A stretch of 64,000 nt of DNA from UBA11612 sp965228575 (GTDB taxonomy: Bacteria; Pseudomonadota; Alphaproteobacteria; Rhodospirillales; Rhodospirillaceae). Of this stretch, positions 25,446-35,008 are shown one piece after another. A program made the translations under genes and the position numbers. The notes beneath the pieces were generated by a model that did no database searches, was not told the origin of the DNA, and saw only the letters and a list, made by a program, of their open reading frames with translations. Location: positions 1 to 64,000 of the forward strand of contig CBDDHW010000007.1 of NCBI GenBank assembly GCA_965228575.1, written 5' to 3'. Numbering within the stretch: position 1 is the stretch's first letter; each line of letters opens with the position of its first letter.

Positions 25446-28044
25446 CGCTTGGCTTTGGCGGTCGCCCCAACATCGCGGTTAGAACAACGAGCGTTGCGAT
25501 CAGTGTGTACGCCATGGCGATGGTCAGAAGAATGCCCATGCTTGCCGTACCGATGTGCGTGGACAGTGCAAGACTTCCAAATGCGGCTGTGGTGGTTAGG
25601 GCGCTAAACACCATAGCTCGCCCGGCTGGGGCAGCTAATAGAGTCTCCTCGCCAGCGCGCCATGCGGTCACAAAGTAAATCGGATACGCAACGCCCACAC
25701 CGAGGAGTAGGGGCAAGGCGATCACATTTGCAAAGTTCAAAGGCAAACCAATCGCCGCACAGGTGCCCAACGTTAAAAGGGCGGCGAGAATCATCGGGGT
25801 GAGAACACGAATGACATCCAGAATCCGGCGCATCACCAGAGCAAGAAGAATCGTGATGGCGATGACCGCGAAAATCGCGGCAGATGCAAAAGCGCGGGTC
25901 ACCAAGGCCCCGGTTTCGTAGATGACAACAGGATCGCCGATCGCACTTGGTGCAATTGTGCGCACGGCGTGAACAAAACGCGCGAGTGTTTCGATATCTG
26001 GTGAAAGATCTGCGGGCGCGATTTGTATGCGATATCGTCCATCGCGGGCGATAAAGCTGCTGCGCAATTCTTCAGGTAGGCCGCTTAAGGTCACGCGTTC
26101 AGCATTGAGTGCCGTTTGTAGGGGTGAAAGCGCAGCATCAAAGCCATTAAGGAATGCGTTTGAGAGAACCTCCAGGGTCGCATCGTCGGCGTCCGTTGCT
26201 ACTCGTGTGAGAAGCGGTGCGAGGCGCTCGGCGGTTTGCTGCAAGTCTCCGGCCGCATATTCAGAGGAAAGATACGTTTGGATCGCGCTTTCAGCGCCCG
26301 CAGCGGCGGTGCGAAGGTCGTCCGGCGTTGGTGCAACCGATGCTCCAGGCTCGAGGGTCGGCCCCAGGATTAAGTACAAATCGTCGAGAATGGTCAGCTT
26401 TTCGTCCTGGTGGGCGGGAACAAGATCGAAAACCGTAATCGTATGGCTGACCTCCGAGAGTGCGGCAAGACGCTCGGCAAGCGGGCCCACATCGTTCTCG
26501 TCTTCCACCAAGACATTTAGTGTATTTGGATTGATCAAGGGATCACTCATAAGATCAAGAGCGGTTGCCATTGATTCTGATTTCGGATCTTTCAATTTCA
26601 ATGGATCGAAATCGAACGCAAGGCGCGGTAGAGCAGACGCCGCACCAAGTGCGCACATGAGCGCAAGGCTCAGCACAACGGTGCGCCGGTCAATAAGTGC
26701 GCGATTGAACGGCGCAGCCCAGGTGTAGCCAATGTGCTCTGTCTCACCTTTCGGGCGCACAAGAGATAGCAGGGCCGGAAGGGCAGTGAAGTTGAGCGCC
26801 AGCGCAATAAGCATACCGCCTCCGGCGATAACGCCTAGTTGCGAAACGCCCCGGTATTCGGTGGGTAAGAACGAGAAGAACCCTATCGCCGTGGCCGCCG
26901 CCGCAAGACTCAAGGGCCGCGCCATCAGTGCGCCTGTAGCGTCGAGCGCGCGGCCCTGACCTTCAGGGGTTTGGGATTCAGTGAAAAGCTCAGCGCGATA
27001 GCGGGTGCAAAATTGAATGCTAAAATCCACGCCAAGGCCAACAAACATGATCGCGAACGCAACAGAGATGAGATTAAGCTCCCCCACTGACAAGGTCGCC
27101 CATCCCATTGTGATAATTAAACCCACCACAAGCGTTACTGCGGACACTCCGACAACCCGGCCCGAGCCGAGGGCCATAAACAATAAGAGTGTCACCAAGG
27201 CCAAAGCGATGAGTCCGGCTAGACCGGTTCCCTCCGCCACAGTTACGAACTCGTCATCGTTTAAGGGAATTTGTCCAGTTAAGCGCACCCGGTAGCCAGC
27301 CTCCGGCGTAAGTCCGAGGTCCTGTGCGGCGGTGCGGATCGTACGTGCAGCGACTTCGCCTTGTTGAAGTGCGGCAATATCCAAAATCGGTTTCGTGACG
27401 ACGAGTGCACGGGAAGGTTGATCGGGCGCAAGAGCCGCGAACAGATCATGCCAGTTCATTTGCGCGTCAGCGCCGGCCAGGGACTTATCAATGACATCTG
27501 CCGCTTGATCAGCCGTGTTTGAAAATGCGCTGACGCCATCTTCTCCGTGCGCGGCAGCCGTATAAACCAAGTCGAATAGACGAAACATTCCCCGCGCATT
27601 TCGGTCCGTTGCGATCGCGCCCAATAGCGGTTGCGCCGCGGCGAGATCCGCTGCCAAAGAATCGAGCTCTTCAACAGACAGATACAACAGCCCGTTTTGA
27701 TCGAAAAATTCCCCGCCTGCTGGGTTGCGTACAGACTCAAAGATATCTGAATGCATTTCTAAAGCTGTAGTCAGACGCGAAGCTGCGGCCTGCGTTTCTC
27801 TCGCCGATGGTCCGTCGATGACCGCAATGGTTAGGTCGTAGTCGTTGGGAAACTGGGTTTCGAATTCGCGTTCGGCCACCCGGAACGAAAGGTCGCGGTC
27901 AAAAAGAGCCCGCGTGTCGGTGTTAAACGTCAGCTCGCGTGCAATGCCAAGACACGCAAGGACGATAATAATGGTAGTCACGGCCAGAACGCTGAGAGGT
28001 CGCCGCCGACTAAAAGTTACAAGGGTTCTAGCGAACGTATTCAC
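25429..28044 (-). CDS. hpnN: Hopanoid transporter HpnN, RND/MMPL family
   Basis: 871 residues with two repeats, each a large periplasmic domain followed by a block of membrane helices, as in RND/MMPL proteins. HpnN moves hopanoids from the inner to the outer membrane. Visible signs: an N-terminal helix, the periplasmic segment starting ELTFNTDTRALFDRD, the motif FVGLGVDFSIQFCTRYR in the first membrane block (Asp in the GLGVDF helix is typical of proton-driven members), and LLLGVGVAYPIYFVTAWR as its counterpart in the second. Start is GTG with GGAA upstream. Confidence 0.9.
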   Translation of the reverse strand: MNTFARTLVTFSRRRPLSVLAVTTIIIVLACLGIARELTFNTDTRALFDRDLSFRVAEREFETQFPNDYDLTIAVIDGPSARETQAAASRLTTALEMHSDIFESVRNPAGGEFFDQNGLLYLSVEELDSLAADLAAAQPLLGAIATDRNARGMFRLFDLVYTAAAHGEDGVSAFSNTADQAADVIDKSLAGADAQMNWHDLFAALAPDQPSRALVVTKPILDIAALQQGEVAARTIRTAAQDLGLTPEAGYRVRLTGQIPLNDDEFVTVAEGTGLAGLIALALVTLLLFMALGSGRVVGVSAVTLVVGLIITMGWATLSVGELNLISVAFAIMFVGLGVDFSIQFCTRYRAELFTESQTPEGQGRALDATGALMARPLSLAAAATAIGFFSFLPTEYRGVSQLGVIAGGGMLIALALNFTALPALLSLVRPKGETEHIGYTWAAPFNRALIDRRTVVLSLALMCALGAASALPRLAFDFDPLKLKDPKSESMATALDLMSDPLINPNTLNVLVEDENDVGPLAERLAALSEVSHTITVFDLVPAHQDEKLTILDDLYLILGPTLEPGASVAPTPDDLRTAAAGAESAIQTYLSSEYAAGDLQQTAERLAPLLTRVATDADDATLEVLSNAFLNGFDAALSPLQTALNAERVTLSGLPEELRSSFIARDGRYRIQIAPADLSPDIETLARFVHAVRTIAPSAIGDPVVIYETGALVTRAFASAAIFAVIAITILLALVMRRILDVIRVLTPMILAALLTLGTCAAIGLPLNFANVIALPLLLGVGVAYPIYFVTAWRAGEETLLAAPAGRAMVFSALTTTAAFGSLALSTHIGTASMGILLTIAMAYTLIATLVVLTAMLGRPPKPSVKQGQ

Positions 28045-28139
28045 GATGGTTCCGGGCGTCTAAGAAACGGGCGATTGGTCATTCTACAAAAGTGTAGTCA
28101 CTAGGTCTTAATTGCTGGTGTCGCCTTTTACCTATTAGT

Positions 28140-28157
28140 GAGGTTATAATATACCTC
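28140..28157 (+). promoter_or_regulatory. Inverted repeat around a TATAAT hexamer
   Basis: GAGGT and ACCTC flank eight bases (TATAATAT) and enclose a perfect TATAAT at 28145-28150, about 35 bases before the ATG of the following gene. This could be a -10 element covered by a small operator. No clear -35 box was found at the right distance. Confidence 0.35.
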
Positions 28158-28190
28158 TATCGAATTCGGAGAGGTTTTAGGGAGTTAAAG

Positions 28191-28745
28191 ATGCGCGCGC
28201 ACAGTGTCTTGGCGGTGTTGGCAGTGATCGTTCTTATTGGAATTGGTCTTGCTCTTGCTTATATCGCCCGGCCAGGTTCGAAAACCTACGTCTCCTCGAG
28301 GGGACCTGAACGCTTAAACGCATGTGATATGCTCGAGGCTGCCGATGTGGAGCGCGTTATTGGTGTCCCCGTGCGAACGGCTGAGCGTCGCGATGATGGA
28401 ATGACGAAAGATGGTGCGTATTCGTCCACATGTTTCTGGGGAACGACAGAGGTTCCGGAGATGGGTGGAACGTATGCAATCCTCAACGCGATGGCGTGGC
28501 CTGCGGGGAGCGGCGGCGGAAAACACTTCCTGGAAGAATTTTATCACGCGGCTGACGCGCACGTAATTCCCAGCCAACCAGAGCCCCTATCGTATGGAGA
28601 TGAGTCGCTATATTGGGGTGACGGCGTGGCTGTGTTGGTGGGCGATATAAGTTTTGGGATTTCTGTGCGTCATTCTAGCCCCGACCGATCCATCCGCCGC
28701 ATTATGGAAGAAATGCTGGCGAAGAAAATTCTTGAGAATCTATAA
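28191..28745 (+). CDS. Hypothetical protein, single-pass, exported domain
   Basis: 184 residues: one N-terminal membrane helix or uncleaved signal (about 7-25), then a soluble domain with NACDMLEAADVERVIG and one later cysteine in STCFWGT, which could pair with the first. The pattern resembles DUF3558-like exported proteins, where a C-D-L-L-T motif leads the domain, but similarity is weak. It stands alone, with an inverted repeat at its promoter and a strong terminator after it. Confidence 0.6.
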   Translation: MRAHSVLAVLAVIVLIGIGLALAYIARPGSKTYVSSRGPERLNACDMLEAADVERVIGVPVRTAERRDDGMTKDGAYSSTCFWGTTEVPEMGGTYAILNAMAWPAGSGGGKHFLEEFYHAADAHVIPSQPEPLSYGDESLYWGDGVAVLVGDISFGISVRHSSPDRSIRRIMEEMLAKKILENL

Positions 28746-28746
28746 A

Positions 28747-28783
28747 AAAACAGCGGTCCGCTTTTTGAGCGAACCGCTGTTTT
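28747..28783. terminator. Bidirectional rho-independent terminator
   Basis: Inverted repeat AAAACAGCGGT/ACCGCTGTTTT extended inward by CGCT/AGCG after one mismatch, with a loop of about five bases. It has A-run and T-run ends on both sides, so it can serve both the forward hypothetical gene and the reverse cold-shock gene. Confidence 0.85.
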
Positions 28784-28818
28784 GAGAATTAAGTGGCGCA
28801 GTTTCCCGCACTAAATTT

Positions 28819-29022
28819 TTATTGAGCTTTAAGATTGTCGGCCGCGGTTTTGCCGCGTTCGGTGACTTCTTCATAGCTGATCGACTGTCCTTCCGTTAAC
28901 GTGTCCATACCCGCACGTTCAACGGCTGTGATGTGAACAAACACATCCTTACCTCCATCCGCTGGCTGGATGAAGCCGTATCCTTTAACTTTGTTAAACC
29001 ATTTCACAGTTCCAGTAGCCAT
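28819..29022 (-). CDS. cspA: Cold-shock protein, CspA family
   Basis: 67 residues with the two RNA-binding motifs of the cold-shock domain: KGYGFIQ (RNP1) and DVFVHI (RNP2), and the usual start MATGTVKWFN. These small proteins bind single-stranded RNA and act as RNA chaperones. The frame is open further upstream, but the ATG at 29022 is the family start. The gap of about 140 bases before any other candidate gene leaves room for a long leader, as is common for cold-shock mRNAs. Confidence 0.96.
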   Translation of the reverse strand: MATGTVKWFNKVKGYGFIQPADGGKDVFVHITAVERAGMDTLTEGQSISYEEVTERGKTAADNLKAQ

Positions 29023-29424
29023 ACCTTGGTCTCCGTAGATGCACTCAACGACGCGTTCGACCGCGCACCCGCCGCGCGGCAAAAAAGAGTTTTGAATGTC
29101 TTGAAAAGTTGTCCCCCAGGGTAGGCCGGGACCCAATGACTGGCGGCATTTCAGGCAAGATCAGGGCCAAAACTCAATTGCGGGGTAATCAAAAAGGTGG
29201 GGCCGTGGGGAGTCAAGGAATTTTGGGAATTCCTTGGGGAAATTGGCCTCTGAGTGGCTCACATATGTCCTTTTCACCAAATAATGACGTCCGCAACGTT
29301 CACAGGTGGGATCGGGTGGTCTCAATGTCGTGTTTTGGAGTCGCCAGGTCTCTTGCTCGAGCCGGAGTCGGATGCCGACAGCCCCGCCATGGAGCCGACA
29401 CGTTAGGTCTGTCATGATGGTGCA
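29023..29424. other. Region between cspA and the family 61 glycosyltransferase
   Basis: About 400 bases that should contain the cspA promoter and leader on the reverse strand and the promoter of the forward glycosyltransferase. It includes a 9-bp inverted repeat (CAAGGAATT and AATTCCTTG, about 29214-29236) and an uncertain small reverse-strand gene described separately. Confidence 0.35.
29161..29415 (-). CDS. Doubtful small cysteine-containing protein
   Basis: 84 residues if started at the ATG at 29415. A CxxC pair in PTCERCGRHY and a second Cys near the N-terminus recall a half zinc ribbon, and the composition is reasonable for protein. Against it: there is no ribosome site, and its start would lie only ten bases from the divergent start of the glycosyltransferase. 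No family recognised. Confidence 0.28.
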   Translation of the reverse strand: MTDLTCRLHGGAVGIRLRLEQETWRLQNTTLRPPDPTCERCGRHYLVKRTYVSHSEANFPKEFPKFLDSPRPHLFDYPAIEFWP

Positions 29425-30552
29425 ATGAGCAGCGAAAAAATCCTTCATCTCTTTGATATCGAAACGTCCGGAAAAAAGGTTCCGATCTCGGATCTTGGCA
29501 CGAGTGACGATCAGTTCGCCTATGCTCTGGTGGATGGCTGTCCGCCGTTAGAATTAACCGCTCCCGTGTTCTTAAACCGCCCGGAGTTTGCCGACGTTTT
29601 TCCGCATGGCGCAACGCATCGTCATACACCAATGGTTTGTGCCGTGAAAAATTGTCTGCTCATGGGACCATTCGGGTACGTTGTTTTACCCACCGGCATG
29701 CTCGTTCGCCAGTCAGCCGTGAATCTTGATGGGGCGTCGTTGGAATACACGTTTGGCCATTTCAAAGGACAACTCCCAGGCAAACATATTCCCTGGGCCC
29801 AAACGCATGACCCGATTTTTTCGGTCAATAGTTATTCATCCAACAACTATTTCCACCTCCTAATTGACTCGCTCGGGCATATGCATTGGCGGGACAAGGT
29901 GCCAGCTGCTGAGCGCGCGAAAGTCATCGTCAGTGGGTATGCCGAGCAGGCTGAGCGTATTCAGGGTTTTATGGGTGCTGCCATTCGCAAGGCGGGACTA
30001 ACGCCCGACCAACTTTATCCGTTCGATGGAACTTTATTGTTTTGCCGCAATGTGATTTTCCCGCGGCGGGATACCGGCGCGAACCCGCAAAAAGTCAATT
30101 GGTTGCGCCAACGCTTTGGGGTCGATGGGCGGCCGCGCGGAGATGCACGTATCTATGTCGCGCGCGGTGCCGCACCGCGCCGCCGCGTCACAAACGAATT
30201 CGAGGTTGAAAAACTTCTCGCGAAGCACGGGTTTCAATCCGTCAATCCGGGTGTGTTGAGCGTAGATGAGCAAGTTGAATTGTTTGCGGGCGCGTCCATT
30301 GTTGTCGGTCCACATGGCGCGGGATTAACAAATGCCATCTTCATGGCGCCCGGCGGCGCAGTCGTGGAACTCACTCATACCATGCGAGTGGTTTGGACCT
30401 ACCATGAAGTCGCGTGCGCGGCGGGTCATGCGTACGCGTGCGTAATCGGGGAGTTTGCTGGCGAGTCTGATGAACCGTTGTTTGGCGATCTCGACGTCGA
30501 TCTTGACGCGCTGGACGCTGCGGTAGCGGAGGCGATTAAAGCTGTCGGATAG
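29425..30552 (+). CDS. Family 61 glycosyltransferase (DUF563)
   Basis: 375 residues. The C-terminal half has the hallmarks of family 61 glycosyltransferases: RIYVARG followed by RRRVTNEFEVEKLLAKHGF, then LSVDEQVELFAGASIVVGPHGAGLTNAIFM and VVELTH. A central SSNNYFHLLIDSL segment is also typical. Such enzymes add sugars to surface polysaccharides or glycans; acceptor unknown. The first ATG has no clear ribosome site, so the start could be a little downstream. Confidence 0.85.
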   Translation: MSSEKILHLFDIETSGKKVPISDLGTSDDQFAYALVDGCPPLELTAPVFLNRPEFADVFPHGATHRHTPMVCAVKNCLLMGPFGYVVLPTGMLVRQSAVNLDGASLEYTFGHFKGQLPGKHIPWAQTHDPIFSVNSYSSNNYFHLLIDSLGHMHWRDKVPAAERAKVIVSGYAEQAERIQGFMGAAIRKAGLTPDQLYPFDGTLLFCRNVIFPRRDTGANPQKVNWLRQRFGVDGRPRGDARIYVARGAAPRRRVTNEFEVEKLLAKHGFQSVNPGVLSVDEQVELFAGASIVVGPHGAGLTNAIFMAPGGAVVELTHTMRVVWTYHEVACAAGHAYACVIGEFAGESDEPLFGDLDVDLDALDAAVAEAIKAVG

Positions 30553-30572
30553 AGTGTGCCGACATTGGCACG

Positions 30573-31469
30573 TTATTTGTCCGGCAATGGAATGAACTCG
30601 TCTTCGTCCGGCGGTAATCGAAAGCGGCCCTGCCAATTTTGCTCGGGCGCAGTCGCCCAATCGGCCTTTGCTTTGTCCATGAGATCTTCAGTGCTCGCGA
30701 CAAAATTCCACCACATCAAACGAGGCCCGCCATCAAGCGGGGCGCCGCCCAGTAGCATGAGACACGCGGCCTCTGTACATCTGATTTCAACGTCCTTGCC
30801 TTCAGCCAACACACCCATCTGCATGGCATCGAGACGTGTACCGTCGACGGTGATTTCCCCGCTTACGACATAAACGGCACGTTCTGGATGCTCTGCAGGA
30901 AGTTTAACGCTGGCGCCGGCGTTTAGAACGGCATGGACATAAAGTGTTTCGCTGAGAACATTCACCGGAGATGTTTCACCAAAGGCTGTTCCAGCGATGA
31001 TTTTTAGATGCGCGCCTGAGTCGGTGATTTCGGGCAGCGAAGTGCTCGGATGATGAACGAATTTCGGTTCGGTTTCTTCATCCGATTTCGGCAGGCCGAT
31101 CCAGGATTGAATACCGTGCAGAGTGTGCCCGGCTGCTCGTGTCTCTGGTCCGGTGCGTTCCGAATGCACAATACCTTTACCCGCGACCATCCAATTGACG
31201 TCTCCAGGGCGGATATCCTGAACCGAGCCCAAGCTGTCTTTGTGCGAGATTTCACCATCGAAAAGATAAGTGACGGTCGCAAGGCCAATATGCGGATGGG
31301 GGCGTACGTCGATGCCCTTTCCGGGCGCGAAATCCGCCGGCCCCATATGATCGAAAAAAACAAAGGGGCCAACACTCCGTCGCTCTGTATATGGAAGCAC
31401 GCGGGAGACTTCGAAGCCGCCAAGGTCTCGCCGCCGGGGGCTGATGATGAGAGACACGGTTTCGCTCAC
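30573..31469 (-). CDS. Pirin-family cupin protein
   Basis: 298 residues with two cupin domains. Metal ligands of the N-terminal domain are visible in RPHPHIGLATVTYLF and in GKGIVHSER, matching the His/His/His/Glu set of pirins. Some pirins act as quercetinase or affect redox metabolism; the role here is unknown. The start is GTG with a strong GGAGG nine bases upstream. It faces the glycosyltransferase tail to tail. Confidence 0.92.
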   Translation of the reverse strand: MSETVSLIISPRRRDLGGFEVSRVLPYTERRSVGPFVFFDHMGPADFAPGKGIDVRPHPHIGLATVTYLFDGEISHKDSLGSVQDIRPGDVNWMVAGKGIVHSERTGPETRAAGHTLHGIQSWIGLPKSDEETEPKFVHHPSTSLPEITDSGAHLKIIAGTAFGETSPVNVLSETLYVHAVLNAGASVKLPAEHPERAVYVVSGEITVDGTRLDAMQMGVLAEGKDVEIRCTEAACLMLLGGAPLDGGPRLMWWNFVASTEDLMDKAKADWATAPEQNWQGRFRLPPDEDEFIPLPDK

Positions 31470-31563
31470 GCTTTACGTCCTCCGAAAGACTCGTGTTTTC
31501 TGGGGTCAATGCATATTTAATTTCGAGTCAACGTAAGGACTCAGTGTTTAAAAGCAAGACGGC

Positions 31564-32958
31564 CTATGCGATCTGCTCGGCTGAGGTGTTCGGACGAGAG
31601 GGTAGGACCCGCTCGGAGGGAAGATAGAGTGTTATGGTTGTGCCGGTTCCGCGTTCACTGCTTAAGGACAACGAGCCATCATGAAGCTTCATAAGTTGAT
31701 CGGAAAGCGGTAAGCCAAGTCCTGTTCCTTGCGTTCTGCGCCGCTCGGCCTCTCGGCTTTGGACGAAGGGTTTGAGTACTTCTTTAAGCTCGTCCTCGTC
31801 GATGCCGATCCCGGTGTCAGTGACGCGAATGACGATACCGCTGTCGTTGGCTTTGCGTCCCTCTATGCGGATACGTCCGCCAGCCGGCGTGAACTTCACC
31901 GCATTGGACAAGACATTCAAGAGCACCTGGTCCAACTTGCGCCGGTCTACCAGGACGTCCGGAATTCCGGGCTCGATTGATGTTTCAAGCTTCAATTGGG
32001 CGTCGTCGATCGCGTGGCGCATGAGGACCACGGCTTGGTCGACAAGAGACTCAACGGTGACAGCTTCATTGTCCAACTCAACGCGCCCGGCTTCGACTTT
32101 AGAGAGGTCAAGGATGTCGTTGATGATGCCGACGAGATGTTGTCCGCTTTCGTGAATCGATCTCGCAAAGTCTATGTATTGCGGATTGCCTACCGGGCCC
32201 TTGAATTGGCTGTGAATGACCTCCGAAAAGCCGATGATGGCATTGAGCGGGGTCCGTAACTCGTGGCTCATGTTGGCGAGAAAACGCGACTTCGCCCGGT
32301 TGGCGGCTTCCGCTTTTATGGCGAGTTCAGCGTTTTGCATTCTCAGCCGAACACCTTCCACGAAATTGCGATACCCGAACCGTGCGGATGCGGCCAAAAA
32401 AGAAAAGTATATGACCGCGAAGATCATGACCGCTGCAGGAACCAAGCCGTCGTGGGTGGCGATAAAAATCCACGGCGGAAGGACGCATAGCGACAAAAAC
32501 GCAAATAATGCGGCTGGAATGTTGTGGAGCATAATCGTACCGCCGGCGGCCATGCCCGCTAAGACCATTACAATGAGCAAATTCACTTCGGCTGACGGAG
32601 AGGCCGCGAGCAGGGCGGTGTTGAATACCCCCCAGAGTGTGCCCAGGCCCAAAGCCCAGACGACAATGCGCGTAATTGTCCGATCAGTAACCTTGGACGG
32701 GCGCTCACGTTTTCTGTGATGCCACCATTCGTAAAACTGGCGAAACGCGGCGGCTTGAAAAATTATTCCCATAGCGCCGAGGACCCATTGGTTGAGATAG
32801 GGCCAGGCTGCGAAAATCAGTACGGCAGAGTTTATGGAATGGGCGAGGGCAGCGAGTGGCTGGTGGCGTGCCATCGTTACGAGGCGTTCAATGTTTATTT
32901 CGCGCTCAATCTCCGGCGACAGGGCCGGTTTCAGCCAAAGAGCGTGCCAGCGAGCCAT
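31564..32958 (-). CDS. Membrane sensor histidine kinase, orphan
   Basis: 464 residues from the ATG at 32958 (AGGA upstream); a TTG 33 bases earlier is less likely. About six N-terminal membrane helices (residues 35-200) form the sensor, with no periplasmic domain of size. Then HisKA with phospho-acceptor His232 in ANMSHELRTPLNAI, and HATPase with NVLSNAVKF, VTDTGIGID and GTGLGLPLS. No response regulator is nearby, so its partner is elsewhere. Signal unknown. Confidence 0.92.
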   Translation of the reverse strand: MARWHALWLKPALSPEIEREINIERLVTMARHQPLAALAHSINSAVLIFAAWPYLNQWVLGAMGIIFQAAAFRQFYEWWHHRKRERPSKVTDRTITRIVVWALGLGTLWGVFNTALLAASPSAEVNLLIVMVLAGMAAGGTIMLHNIPAALFAFLSLCVLPPWIFIATHDGLVPAAVMIFAVIYFSFLAASARFGYRNFVEGVRLRMQNAELAIKAEAANRAKSRFLANMSHELRTPLNAIIGFSEVIHSQFKGPVGNPQYIDFARSIHESGQHLVGIINDILDLSKVEAGRVELDNEAVTVESLVDQAVVLMRHAIDDAQLKLETSIEPGIPDVLVDRRKLDQVLLNVLSNAVKFTPAGGRIRIEGRKANDSGIVIRVTDTGIGIDEDELKEVLKPFVQSREAERRRTQGTGLGLPLSDQLMKLHDGSLSLSSERGTGTTITLYLPSERVLPSRPNTSAEQIA

Positions 32959-33154
32959 TGTTGTCCTGCGAGTAAGGGTATGCACAAGCAAGCGGCGTGC
33001 TATAGCATGCAGTTAATAGGAGTTTGGTGGTCCACTCAACTATAAGTTCAGAGGCTGGAGGGTAGTCCGCGTATCAGGCGCAGCCCCCGAGCCTTTTTAG
33101 ACTACCGAGAGCAGGCAGAACACGCGCTGAAGGCGGGGAATAAGGGCGCTCACT

Positions 33155-33556
33155 ATGACAAAAAGCATATCGGTATCTCGCATTTCGACCCTGATTCTCA
33201 CGGCTGCGACTCATGTTCTCATTTTTATCTCGATGGGAAATATGTTGCGGGACGGCCTGGCAATGGCTGCCGCGTACTTCGTTGGTTTCGTTTTGCTCGG
33301 TGCGTGGGCGTCTGGCCCCTACGTACTGTCCCACTGGCGCGCGGCTCTTGTGTCTAACTGGTCGAGGGTGTGGATTTTTCCAGCGCTTTCAGTGCTGAGT
33401 GCCGTGGTTGCGATCGCGATTTATTACGACGCCGTGCTCATCGAGCCTTTAGATGCCCAGGCCTCAATCGTGTTCGCGGTTATTCCCGTATACCAGTACA
33501 TCTTGATTGTGGCCGCCGCCGCGATGGCGAGCTGGCTTAGGCGGCGCAGCTCGTAG
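33155..33556 (+). CDS. Hypothetical four-helix membrane protein
   Basis: 133 residues with about four hydrophobic segments (roughly 11-28, 36-52, 73-90 and 103-127) and a basic C-terminus (WLRRRSS). No family recognised. It is alone between the histidine kinase (divergent) and tldD (convergent, 18 bases away). The protein-like hydrophobic pattern and clean fit between neighbours support it as real. Confidence 0.6.
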   Translation: MTKSISVSRISTLILTAATHVLIFISMGNMLRDGLAMAAAYFVGFVLLGAWASGPYVLSHWRAALVSNWSRVWIFPALSVLSAVVAIAIYYDAVLIEPLDAQASIVFAVIPVYQYILIVAAAAMASWLRRRSS

Positions 33557-33574
33557 GGAAAAGCGAGGCAGCGA

Positions 33575-35008
33575 TCAGATCGCCGTACCTCCGACCGTCA
33601 ATTGTTCGATTTTCAACGTGGGCTGACCGACCCCCACCGGCACGCCTTGCCCCTCTTTGCCGCAGGTACCGATACCTGGGTCGAGCTTCATGTCATCTCC
33701 GATCATCGATACCTTGGTTAGAACGTCAGGACCGTTTCCAATAAGGGTTGCGCCCTTAACCGGCTTTGTCACCTTGCCGTCCTCGATAAGATAGGCCTCG
33801 GTTGCCGAGAACACGAACTTGCCCGATGTAATATCGACTTGGCCGCCGCCAAAGTTGACGGCGTAGAGTCCTTTTTTCACCGAACGGATAATGTCGTCGG
33901 GGGGCGCGTCGCCTCCAAGCATGAACGTGTTGGTCATGCGCGGCATGGGGTGATGAGCATGAGATTCGCGCCGGCCGTTTCCTGTCGGGCGCATACCCAT
34001 GAGGCGGGCATTCAGCCGGTCTTGCAAGTATCCGGTTAGAATTCCGTCTTCGATCAAGACGGTTTTTGACGTTGGGGTACCTTCGTCATCGATGGTGAGA
34101 GACCCGCGGCGGTCGGTAAAGGTTCCGTCATCGATAACGCTCACGCCTTTGGCTGCAACCTGCTTTCCCATCAGCTCGGAGAACGCCGATGTTTTTTTGC
34201 GATTGAAGTCGCCTTCCAGGCCGTGACCTACGGCTTCATGCAGTAAGATGCCCGGCCAGCCGGGGCCGAGCACGACCGGCATCTCGCCGCCCGGCGCATC
34301 CACCGACTCAAGGTTGACCAAGGCTTGCCGCAGCGCCTCATCAATTGCTGTTTTCCATGTTTCAGGCTTGAGGAAGTCTTCGTAGGTGGTGCGTCCGCCG
34401 GTGCCGTAGTTCCCTGATTCCAGCCGCGTGCCGTCACCGACCACGACGCTGACATTGAGCCTCACTAAAGGGCGGATGTCGGCGGCCGCCTCGGCATCGC
34501 GGCGCACGATATGAACAGCTTGCCACGAGCCGGCGAGGGATGCGGTGACTTGTTTGACGCGGGGATCTTTCGCGCGGGCGTAGGCATCAATCTCGGCTAG
34601 GGTTTCGACTTTGACATCGAACGGGACCAGGGGAAGCGGATTTGCGTCGGTGTAAAGGTGTTGGTTGGTCCCCATTGGAGGTTCGGCCGCGGTTCCACCG
34701 CTTCCCGACCGCACGGCCTTGACCGTGTCGGCGGCGCGGGCAATCGCCTGCTCATCCAAGTTTGAGGCGTGCGCAAACCCAGTCGTCTCGCCTGCGATCG
34801 CCCGCAGCCCGAATCCCTGTGAGGTATCGAAGGACGCGCTCTTAACTTTGCCGTCGTCGAACAGAAAGCTCTCCGATTGGCAGTACTCCATAAACAGCTC
34901 GCCGTCGTCGCACCCGTGAAGGGCGTCCGAGACAATGCCATCGACGGCTGATTTATCCATGCCGGTTTTGTCGAAAAACAAAGACTCTGTGACCTTAAGA
35001 TCGGCCAT
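33575..35008 (-). CDS. tldD: Metalloprotease TldD
   Basis: 477 residues. TldD carries the zinc-binding HExxxH seen as HEAVGHGLEGDF near residue 260; with TldE (PmbA) it degrades unfolded peptides and matures some peptide antibiotics such as microcin B17. The partner tldE/pmbA is not in this window. The gene overlaps the end of ctaA by 14 bases, so the two share a transcript. Length and termini are normal. Confidence 0.96.
   Translation of the reverse strand: MADLKVTESLFFDKTGMDKSAVDGIVSDALHGCDDGELFMEYCQSESFLFDDGKVKSASFDTSQGFGLRAIAGETTGFAHASNLDEQAIARAADTVKAVRSGSGGTAAEPPMGTNQHLYTDANPLPLVPFDVKVETLAEIDAYARAKDPRVKQVTASLAGSWQAVHIVRRDAEAAADIRPLVRLNVSVVVGDGTRLESGNYGTGGRTTYEDFLKPETWKTAIDEALRQALVNLESVDAPGGEMPVVLGPGWPGILLHEAVGHGLEGDFNRKKTSAFSELMGKQVAAKGVSVIDDGTFTDRRGSLTIDDEGTPTSKTVLIEDGILTGYLQDRLNARLMGMRPTGNGRRESHAHHPMPRMTNTFMLGGDAPPDDIIRSVKKGLYAVNFGGGQVDITSGKFVFSATEAYLIEDGKVTKPVKGATLIGNGPDVLTKVSMIGDDMKLDPGIGTCGKEGQGVPVGVGQPTLKIEQLTVGGTAI

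Noticed and set aside
26027..26728. 233-residue forward frame over hpnN
   Set aside because: Lies antisense to the periplasmic domain of HpnN and is rich in Ser and Arg. Not a gene.
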